Below, one piece after another: positions 5,719 through 11,957 of a DNA stretch of 12,656 nt. The stretch comes from an archaeon RBG_16_50_20 (GTDB taxonomy: Archaea; Thermoproteota; Bathyarchaeia; 40CM-2-53-6): contig MEMY01000047.1 in assembly GCA_001768965.1 (NCBI GenBank), forward strand, positions 47,465 through 60,120, written 5' to 3'. Positions within the stretch are counted from its first letter, which is position 1, and each line of letters starts with the position of its first letter. Position numbers and translations under genes: made by a program. The notes beneath the pieces are model-generated. The model had not been told where the DNA came from. It saw nothing but the letters and a program-made list of their open reading frames with translations, and did not search any database.

Positions 5719-7056
5719 TTGGTATACAGACTCCGCACTGTAAGGAGTGGTATGGCCTCGTTCTTCTCTCTTGAACGAAATGTTGTGGTAATGAGTGTCA
5801 CTGGATTAATGTTAAACTTCGGTTATCAGAGTTTCCAGACTTTCGTCCCGTTGTACCTGCGAAGTTTAGAAGCAAGCATTCTTGATATTGGGATCGTTTT
5901 TGTCGCCATCCAGATTGCGACGACCCTTGTCTCAATTCCAGGCGGAGTTCTTGCCGATAGACTTGGACGGAAGTTTGTCATAATCATCGGTAACGCTTTG
6001 GGATTCGGTCTGTACTTTGCTTTGTTGGGTGTCAGCAACTGGACTATTGCTTTGATCGTTCTGTTCGCGGCGACAGTATTCGCTACCTTGGTGCAACCTG
6101 CTTATTCTTCACTCGTGGCAGAATCTGTTAAGCCTGTTGACCGCAGCCGTGCTTTCGGAACTTTCTTCTTCTTCGTATACTTGGGGCTCGCGTTGGGAGG
6201 TATCGTCGGGGGATTTTTCGCCAATTGGGTCGATATCGTAATTGTTGCCACGAGCGGCGTGGTAGCGGCGTCCATTAGAGCGTTTCTACTCAAAGAAACG
6301 CTTCCAAAGGGTCGTCGAGCAGATCCAAACCCCAAGAGCTTCGTGACGCGTTTGTCGCGAGATGTTTGGTTCCTTTTACTGGCACTACTCGTGTTCAACT
6401 TTTCCTCAGGATTGGGCCAGCCGCTGTATGCGATTTTTTCGACGGATATACTGCACCTCACCAAGTGGGAGTTGGGGGTGATGGTTGGTATGGGTTTTCT
6501 CGCGGGCATGTTTGGAGCCTTCTTGGCTGGTAAGATTTCGGCCAGGTTGGGAGTAACAAAAATGATGGTGATGGCCGTAATTGTCGCGAGCTTTCTCCTT
6601 ATTCCTTGGCTCTATTCCCCTAACTCTATCCTGGCCGTGATGATTTTTTCTGTTTCAGGGTTCTTCGCCCAATTCTTCTTTGTTGGCAACCAGGCTCTGA
6701 TGGCCGATCTCACTTCTGCGAAGGAACGGGGGTCCATAATCGGCCTCGTTACAACTGTGGCGGGGTTCGGTGGCATAACTGCGCCTTACATAGGGAGCCA
6801 GCTTTGGTTGAGACTGGATCCTCGGTCCCCCTTTCTCGTCTCTTCCCTCCTAGCCGTAGCAGTCGCAATTCCACTGCTCCTGATCCGTAGAGGATCTGTT
6901 GGAGCAAAGTGCCTCCACTGTGGGCGGGCGGTTCCGCAAGACGCTAGGTTTTGTGATTCATGCGGTGAACCGATAACATATGAGAAGTGCACTATGTGCG
7001 GAAGACGCTTGGAGGAAAACGCCAGATTCTGTGACTTATGCGGTAGTAGACAATGA
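5719..7056 (+). CDS. MFS transporter with C-terminal double zinc ribbon
   Basis: A major facilitator superfamily secondary transporter of 445 residues. The membrane domain (about 20-390) is rich in hydrophobic helices, probably 12, and has the loop 2-3 motif A GGVLADRLGRK (75-85) and a central loop after KETLPKGRR. The substrate cannot be read from sequence. The last 50 residues, after the basic end LLLIRRGS, form two tandem zinc ribbons: C398-x2-C401...C412-x2-C415 and C424-x2-C427...C438-x2-C441, each with an ARFCDxCG signature. A zinc-ribbon tail on an MFS permease is unusual and may sense metal or bind a partner in the cytoplasm. Two starts are possible: TTG 5719 with GGTGA 8 bases upstream (used here) or ATG 5752 with GGAG 4 bases upstream, which is 11 residues shorter. 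Confidence 0.88.
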   Translation: MVYRLRTVRSGMASFFSLERNVVVMSVTGLMLNFGYQSFQTFVPLYLRSLEASILDIGIVFVAIQIATTLVSIPGGVLADRLGRKFVIIIGNALGFGLYFALLGVSNWTIALIVLFAATVFATLVQPAYSSLVAESVKPVDRSRAFGTFFFFVYLGLALGGIVGGFFANWVDIVIVATSGVVAASIRAFLLKETLPKGRRADPNPKSFVTRLSRDVWFLLLALLVFNFSSGLGQPLYAIFSTDILHLTKWELGVMVGMGFLAGMFGAFLAGKISARLGVTKMMVMAVIVASFLLIPWLYSPNSILAVMIFSVSGFFAQFFFVGNQALMADLTSAKERGSIIGLVTTVAGFGGITAPYIGSQLWLRLDPRSPFLVSSLLAVAVAIPLLLIRRGSVGAKCLHCGRAVPQDARFCDSCGEPITYEKCTMCGRRLEENARFCDLCGSRQ

Positions 7057-7138
7057 TGGCCTTCTCATGAGCGACGACTAAGCGTAGGAGTTTTCTATCG
7101 CTGAAGTGATTGCAGATTCAGGGAAGTTGTGAAGGTTT

Positions 7139-7564
7139 TTGCCGCAACTCTATCCTGAAGCCACAGTTGGCGCGCTCGTTGTGAACCAACAAGGCGATGT
7201 CTTGATGGTTCGATCAAGCAAGTGGAACGACAAGTTTACTGTGCCGGGCGGACATATAGAGCTCGGTGAACGCGCAGAAGACGCCATCAAGCGTGAGGTC
7301 AGGGAGGAGACTGGTCTCGACGTTGAACCAGTGAAGCTTCTCTTAGTGCAACAGGCGATCTATCCTAGAGATTACCATAAGCACGATCATTTCGTGTTCA
7401 TGGATTACATATGCGTGGCGCGGAGTTCTGAAGTCAAGTTGGATGGTAGAGAGCTGCAGGAATTCGTTTGGGTGAAGCCTGAGGACGCCTTGGACTTGGA
7501 TATGGAAGAGTACACCAGGAACTTCGTAGTGAAGTACCTAGAGGAGCTGAAGGAGCGAAAGTAA
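7139..7564 (+). CDS. Nudix hydrolase
   Basis: Hydrolyses a nucleoside diphosphate linked to some moiety, using a divalent metal. The 141-residue protein is a single Nudix domain. A complete Nudix box GX5EX7REUXEEXGU runs from Gly38 to Leu60 (GHIELGERAEDAIKREVREE then TGL), with the metal-binding glutamates REVREE all present. The FTVPGGHIELGE context and the sequence after the box (YPRDYHKHDHFVFMDYICVA) resemble ADP-ribose or dNTP pyrophosphatase-like members, but substrate cannot be assigned. An in-frame TGA at 7130-7132 means the start is no further upstream than TTG 7139, which has GAAGG 4 bases before it. It follows the MFS gene and converges with the metallopeptidase-like gene, leaving only 21 bases between stops. 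Confidence 0.9.
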   Translation: MPQLYPEATVGALVVNQQGDVLMVRSSKWNDKFTVPGGHIELGERAEDAIKREVREETGLDVEPVKLLLVQQAIYPRDYHKHDHFVFMDYICVARSSEVKLDGRELQEFVWVKPEDALDLDMEEYTRNFVVKYLEELKERK

Positions 7565-7585
7565 GGATCCAACAGCCACCTTCAA

Positions 7586-8080
7586 CTATTCAGGGCTAGG
7601 TCGAACTCCCAGCGTTCTAAGAAGCCTCGCGTACTCCTTTCTCGTTACCCACTCAACGTAGAGATACTCAGCAATCGCAGCGTCATCCATGCCAATCTTT
7701 CGTCCTTCTTCAACAGCGCACTGGTATGCTTCGATTTCCGTTGGACGATCCACGTAGTTGTAGGATTCATCGAACAATGCCTTCCCGTCCAAGTACTGCT
7801 TGACGTGGACCAGCTCGTGTATGATATCGAGGTACAGGTATCTTGTGTCTGCTGTTCTAAGATACTCTAAACCTACTACGAGGCTTCCATCGTCGTCATT
7901 TACGTACATGTACTGTGTGTCAGGTGCTATTGTAACTCGGGAGCTGTCGATCATCTTCTTGAGAACTGAAGGGTGCCCCACTGTCTTCTTCAGTGGGTCG
8001 ACATCCTCAAGCCCCAAGAATACGTCGCGTAACTTGTATCTTCCCTCTGGAAGATCTCGATTCACTCGAAACGACTGCAT
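7586..8080 (-). CDS. Small HExxH zinc metallopeptidase-like protein
   Basis: A 164-residue soluble protein with the zincin motif HELVH (88-92) on a helix preceded by YLYLDII. About 25 residues later comes PTEIEAYQ, whose glutamate (115 or 117) is placed to act as a third zinc ligand, as in gluzincins. There is no signal peptide or membrane anchor, so a cytoplasmic enzyme is likely. The N-terminal 85 residues (DLPEGRYKLRDVFLGLEDVD, then a beta-rich VTIAPDTQYMYVNDDD region) are not recognised. It resembles a minimal peptidase domain of the kind used as a processing enzyme or hydrolase of unknown target. The ATG has GAGGT (8087-8091) 6 bases upstream. It lies 52 bases downstream of the radical SAM gene on the same strand, so the two may be co-transcribed. 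Confidence 0.75.
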   Translation of the reverse strand: MQSFRVNRDLPEGRYKLRDVFLGLEDVDPLKKTVGHPSVLKKMIDSSRVTIAPDTQYMYVNDDDGSLVVGLEYLRTADTRYLYLDIIHELVHVKQYLDGKALFDESYNYVDRPTEIEAYQCAVEEGRKIGMDDAAIAEYLYVEWVTRKEYARLLRTLGVRPSPE

Positions 8081-8132
8081 GGACTGACCTCTGCTATGTT
8101 CTGTGACTAGAGAATTATCTCTGTAGAGAGCT

Positions 8133-10268
8133 TCACATTATGACGGGCACAAATCGTTCTTCGTTGATTGCTTTACTCAATTGTCCGATGATGGCTATCT
8201 CGTTTCCGCAGTACTTGCAGCGGTTCTGATTGTCGAGGTGCCAGCCAGTTATGTCGAAACCATATCGCTCCACAACGACCTTGTTGCATCCTGGACAGTA
8301 TGTATGCTCGAGTGGGTGACCGGGGACATTGCCGAGGTAAACGTAGTCTAATCCAACGCTCTTTGCAATTTCGTAATGTTTCTCGAGAGTCTCGACTGGT
8401 GTCGAAGGAAGATGCATTAGCTTGTAGTCAGGGTGGAATCTAAGGAAATGAATCGGTGTATCCGGACCGAGGTTATCGTATATCCAAGATGAGAGTTTTT
8501 TCGCGGCCCCTAAATCGTCTCCGATCTCTGGGACGACAAGGTCGGTAATCTCGATGTGAACGTCTGTCTTGTCGCGGATCTCTAGAAGTGTTTGGAAGAT
8601 TGGATCCGCGTTTGCGATACCAATGTACTTGCGCACGAAGGACGTTTCTCCGCTGCCTTTGAAGTCGACAGTGATGCAGTCCAAGAAGTCTCGCATCAAA
8701 CCAACAGTTTCAGGCGTGTCGTAGCCGTTCGAAACGAAGATGTTGATCAATCCTTCTTTACGAGCTTGGACGCCTATGTCGTGGGCGAATTCCATGAAGA
8801 TAGTTGGTTGATTGTAAGTATACGCCAGCCCTTGGCAGCGGTAACGCTTCGTCATTTCAACGACTTTCTCAGGCGTTACGTCGATCCCTTCAATCTTTCG
8901 TCGCTGGCTGATGTCGAAGTTTTGACAGTAGTGACAGTTGTGCGAGATTATGCCGTCTGCGACGTAATTGTGCTTGGGTATGCACTCGAAGCTGTAGACC
9001 TGCTCGACCTTAGGTGAGGGTGCGACCTTTTTGACGGTGACCCATTCGCGCTTATTCTTAAGAACCGGTTGCTGCAGGTTCTCCGCTATGAGTGCTTTCA
9101 CTTCTTGGGGATGATTGTACAGGTAACCCCCTGAGATTCTCAGCACGTTCCAGCCGTTGGAATGAAGTGCCTTGTCCCTGATCTTGTCGCGTTTTTGAAT
9201 CCGTTCGTTGTGGTAGTGCCACCACCCATCGACTTCTATGTCCAGATTGATATCAGGAAATGCTGCATCCGCGAGATAGTAGGTCTGTGAACCCCGTATC
9301 TTCTTCTCCGGATGAATCATGTATTCTTTCTCGTACTTGACGCCGAGCTCCTCCAATAATTCATACAATCGCAGCTGACTAACCGAGGGGTGGCGATGTA
9401 GCCACGTTCGCATTCTATCCGCGTTTCTGTGCCACCCGTGATTGGGATCTACTAGGAATCTTTCTTTACTGCTCTGTATGGCACGTCTTGCGACATCATG
9501 GTCTTTCATTGGGTTCGCGAGTTTCATTCGCTTACTATAGCTAGCTAATACTTCAGGCGTCTTTTCTAGGCCGCGTGTGTAACATTCGCCTCGGTGGCGG
9601 TTCCATTCGTCGAGTCCCTTCACTTCAGCGCCGCATTTGCCGCAAGTAAACTCGGCGGTGCCGATCGATGCCGCCCTGTGGCGTTTCCATGCTTCAGTAT
9701 TTTGATACCAAACTTTCAGAATTTTGTCTCCGGAGCGAAGTTCTTCGATAGTCTTCCAGCCGCGCTTGGTAAGAATAGGGTGTTCTTTTGTGATTTCCAG
9801 CCTGCCGTGCCCATGCGAGCCATAGCGTACTTCCCACAGGCGAGCCCGGCGGCGCCCAAGATGTGTGACTACATCAGGAGCAATCTTCATTCCATTCTCG
9901 ACGTCGTAAGACCATAGGCTGTCCCCAGGCAACAAGTCCTCAACGTTTCTCTTCTGCCCGTTTGCCAACAGGATTTGTGTGCCCGCAGGATGGCATAGCC
10001 AGTTGCAACCGGTGGTTGCGATTGAGAAGATCTTTGTGCCGGGCATGTAATGTGTTACTGGCTTTTTCTCGATAGGGTCTATGTGGCCTGCGATGATTTT
10101 GCCATAGACGAACAGCCACAGCTTTCCTTCTACATTCCCCCGTATGCCGCACAATCCGATCTTGCCTTCGGGAATGTTGCAGTAGCGAGCGCAGGCAGTG
10201 CATCTGACCCTGCCGTTGGGAAGTTGTTGATATAGTGACACTTCTCTTCCCGGAGTCGTCGCTGCCAC
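8133..10268 (-). CDS. amrS: AmmeMemoRadiSam-system radical SAM enzyme, interrupted by an intein
   Basis: A 711-residue precursor; removing residues 92-444 leaves a 358-residue radical SAM protein, a normal length for the family. Extein features: N-terminal cysteines C23-x2-C26-x3-C30 and C40; the SAM-cluster motif CX3CX2C formed only after splicing from Cys88, Cys445 and Cys448 (GCNWL joined to CHYCQNFD); a TIM-barrel region with YTYNQPTIF, VSNGYDT and VDFKGSG; and a C-terminal zinc-like set C658-x2-C661...C684-x2-C687. The combination matches the radical SAM member named for co-occurrence with AMMECR1 and Memo proteins. Its physiological reaction is not established as far as I know, and neither partner is in the window. 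The start is uncertain: GTG 10268 overlaps a GAGGTG, while GTG 10241 gives MSLYQQLPNGRVRC, closer to the usual N-terminus. Confidence 0.88.
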   Translation of the reverse strand: MAATTPGREVSLYQQLPNGRVRCTACARYCNIPEGKIGLCGIRGNVEGKLWLFVYGKIIAGHIDPIEKKPVTHYMPGTKIFSIATTGCNWLCHPAGTQILLANGQKRNVEDLLPGDSLWSYDVENGMKIAPDVVTHLGRRRARLWEVRYGSHGHGRLEITKEHPILTKRGWKTIEELRSGDKILKVWYQNTEAWKRHRAASIGTAEFTCGKCGAEVKGLDEWNRHRGECYTRGLEKTPEVLASYSKRMKLANPMKDHDVARRAIQSSKERFLVDPNHGWHRNADRMRTWLHRHPSVSQLRLYELLEELGVKYEKEYMIHPEKKIRGSQTYYLADAAFPDINLDIEVDGWWHYHNERIQKRDKIRDKALHSNGWNVLRISGGYLYNHPQEVKALIAENLQQPVLKNKREWVTVKKVAPSPKVEQVYSFECIPKHNYVADGIISHNCHYCQNFDISQRRKIEGIDVTPEKVVEMTKRYRCQGLAYTYNQPTIFMEFAHDIGVQARKEGLINIFVSNGYDTPETVGLMRDFLDCITVDFKGSGETSFVRKYIGIANADPIFQTLLEIRDKTDVHIEITDLVVPEIGDDLGAAKKLSSWIYDNLGPDTPIHFLRFHPDYKLMHLPSTPVETLEKHYEIAKSVGLDYVYLGNVPGHPLEHTYCPGCNKVVVERYGFDITGWHLDNQNRCKYCGNEIAIIGQLSKAINEERFVPVIM
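8937..9995 (-). mobile_element. Intein with Vsr-like (EDxHD/DUF559-type) homing nuclease in amrS
   Basis: Precursor residues 92-444 (353 residues). Splicing blocks: A starts at Cys92 (CHPAGTQILLANGQ) and continues NVEDLLPGDSLWSYD; B is LEITKEHPIL, with the Thr-x2-His pair at 160-163; F is VYSFECIPKHNYVADG; G is IISHN followed by Cys445, giving the His-Asn/Cys terminus of a class 1 intein. Between B and F there is no LAGLIDADG or HNH motif. Instead residues 209-229 hold CxxC...HxxxC (zinc-finger-like), about 248-275 resemble a NUMOD3-type DNA-binding repeat (ANPMKD), and about 295-395 look like a Vsr/DUF559 PD-(D/E)XK nuclease (YYLADAAFPD, LDIEVDGWWHYH, RDKIRDKALHSNGWNVLRI). It sits between the first and second cysteines of the radical SAM motif, a highly conserved site typical of inteins. 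All splicing residues look intact, so it is probably active. Confidence 0.93.
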
Positions 10269-10374
10269 CTCAAAACTGTGCCGAGAGGGCCGGATGGAAA
10301 CGGGAATTCATCGGTTACTTTTTCTCAATAACACTCTGGAGATGTCCTTGGAATAAACCTACCTCTGGAATTCA

Positions 10375-11796
10375 TCAAACGCTCTGTACCCTCAGAAGGT
10401 CTGTTGTTCCCCCGGGTGTTGATGGGTCTCCACATACTACAACGATTCTGTCGCCTCGACCCGCGATTTTGCTCGCCCGTGCCTCAGCCTTTGCTGCACT
10501 GAATATCTCGCGCGTTGTCGAGAGTCTCTCGACCTTATGTGGGTATAATCCCCATAGTAATGAGAGTCTGTTCATCACTGATTCGCTGTAAGTCAATGCG
10601 ATGATCGGGACGGAGGAGCGGAACTTGGATACTCTATGCGCCGTTGTCCCGGTTCGAGTATGCGCCACGATGCAACTTGCCCCAAGCTCATACGCAACTT
10701 CGCAGGCGGAGAAGCTTATGGCATCTTGGACTTTTTTCACAAGAGGTCGCCTAGCCTCTAAGAACTCTCGATATGGAAGAGTGGCTTCGGTGGCTGCCGC
10801 AACTCTCTCCATCACTTCCACCGCCTCTAGCGGGTACTGACCCACGGCGGTCTCCTCGGATAACATGACAGCGTCGGTTCCATCAATTATTGCATTGGCG
10901 ATGTCCGTTACTTCGGCACGCGTAGGAGTAGGGTTGGTGACCATGGACTCGAGCATTTGCGTTGCCGTTATGACCGGCTTGCCAACAGCATTAGCCTTAG
11001 CGATTATCTTCTTCTGAAGAATGGGAACATCTTCAATATCCATTTCGACTCCTAGATCCCCGCGGGCCACCATGATACCATTGGCCTTCTTCACGATGTC
11101 GTCAAAGTTCTCAACCGCTTGCCGTGTTTCGATCTTTGCTATGACCCAAGCGCGACTTCCAGCCTCCTTCACAATTCGCTTTGCCCTGTCGATGTCATTA
11201 CTCGTTGTTACGAAAGAGACTCCTAGGAAATCCGCGTGGTTTTGCAGAGCGAATCGCAATAATTCGATATCCTTTGGTGTCAAAGCGCGTAACCCGAGAT
11301 TTTTTCCAGGCAAATTCAGACCTTTCCCAGAAAACAGACTGCCACCTCTGATTACGCGGCAAACTATGTCACTTGATCTGGTCTCTTGGATTGTGAGGCG
11401 AATCGTTCCATCAGACAGAGATACTGAGTCCCCTTTCCTCAATGTGCGTAAAACGGTTGGATGGCTAATGGGCAGTATCCCCTGACTTCCCATTTTCCGC
11501 CTGCCTGTGAGAATTACAAGGCCGCCTTGATTGAGGGTGACGGGGTCGGGGTTAAGGCGACCAACACGAATCTTGGGACCTGGAAGATCACAGAGCACGC
11601 CAACTGGACTTTTCAAGTCGCGGGCGACGGAGCGAATCCAACGGATTCTTGCCGCGTGTTCTCTTGTCGTACCGTGAGACAGATTTAGTCTGGCAACATT
11701 CATGCCTGCTTTCGTCAGGTGCCAAATCATGCGTCTTGAAGACGTTGAAGGTCCGATTGTGCAGACGATCTTGGTTTTATTCTTGACCATGCGCAC
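10375..11796 (-). CDS. pyk: Pyruvate kinase
   Basis: Converts phosphoenolpyruvate and ADP to pyruvate and ATP, the last step of glycolysis. About 473 residues from the GTG at 11796. Features in order: KTKIVCTIGPS at the N-terminus; ARLNLSHG; CDLPGPKIR opening the B domain; the B domain through NLPGKNLGL; the active-site strand VIAKIE with the catalytic Lys (about 221) and metal-ligand Glu (about 223); ARGDLGVE; KPVITATQMLESM; MLSEETAVG; and a full C-terminal regulatory-type domain (AHTRTGTTAHRVSKFR...). GGAGGT (11807-11812) lies 10 bases before GTG 11796. ATG 11790 is an alternative, while TTG 11805 is too close to the ribosome binding site. It is transcribed divergently from apgM, with a palindrome over its TATA-like region. 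Confidence 0.96.
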   Translation of the reverse strand: MRMVKNKTKIVCTIGPSTSSRRMIWHLTKAGMNVARLNLSHGTTREHAARIRWIRSVARDLKSPVGVLCDLPGPKIRVGRLNPDPVTLNQGGLVILTGRRKMGSQGILPISHPTVLRTLRKGDSVSLSDGTIRLTIQETRSSDIVCRVIRGGSLFSGKGLNLPGKNLGLRALTPKDIELLRFALQNHADFLGVSFVTTSNDIDRAKRIVKEAGSRAWVIAKIETRQAVENFDDIVKKANGIMVARGDLGVEMDIEDVPILQKKIIAKANAVGKPVITATQMLESMVTNPTPTRAEVTDIANAIIDGTDAVMLSEETAVGQYPLEAVEVMERVAAATEATLPYREFLEARRPLVKKVQDAISFSACEVAYELGASCIVAHTRTGTTAHRVSKFRSSVPIIALTYSESVMNRLSLLWGLYPHKVERLSTTREIFSAAKAEARASKIAGRGDRIVVVCGDPSTPGGTTDLLRVQSV

Positions 11797-11806
11797 TCGA
11801 CTCAAT

Positions 11807-11812
11807 ACCTCC
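11807..11812 (-). promoter_or_regulatory. Strong ribosome binding site of pyk
   Basis: GGAGGT on the minus strand is the best match to the archaeal anti-Shine-Dalgarno sequence in the window. Its position selects GTG 11796 (10-base spacing) or ATG 11790 over the in-frame TTG at 11805, which is only 1 base away. Confidence 0.6.
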
Positions 11813-11838
11813 TACTCACTCGTCTCATTCAATTCTAA

Positions 11839-11854
11839 TCAGCATATATGCTGA
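11839..11854. promoter_or_regulatory. 16-bp perfect palindrome over the pyk TATA-like box (candidate operator)
   Basis: TCAGCATATATGCTGA reads the same on both strands. Its centre ATATAT is a TATA-like box suited to pyk: a start near 11821 would leave a leader of about 25 bases to the GTG. The arms TCAGC/GCTGA suggest binding of a dimeric regulator that would compete with TBP. The regulator is not identified. Confidence 0.55.
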
Positions 11855-11919
11855 ATCAATTACGCCACGGATTCGCCTACAATTCGGAGGGACCCGGCAG
11901 CAAGATTGAAGTTTCACAT

Positions 11920-11932
11920 GCTGAACGTCAGC
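11920..11932. promoter_or_regulatory. Second TCAGC inverted repeat upstream of apgM
   Basis: GCTGA-ACG-TCAGC is an inverted repeat of the same pentamer as in the pyk palindrome, with the half-sites in the opposite order. It lies 25 bases upstream of the apgM TTG, where a regulator could cover the apgM start region. Confidence 0.35.
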
Positions 11933-11957
11933 CCTACCCTCCTCTATGTGATGCAGG

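Noticed and set aside
8592..9017. 141-codon plus-strand frame inside amrS
   Set aside because: It is antisense to the conserved radical SAM and intein sequence and has no features of its own.
9000..9700. HNH or LAGLIDADG homing endonuclease in the intein
   Set aside because: Neither motif is present; the conserved acidic and His positions fit a Vsr-like nuclease instead.
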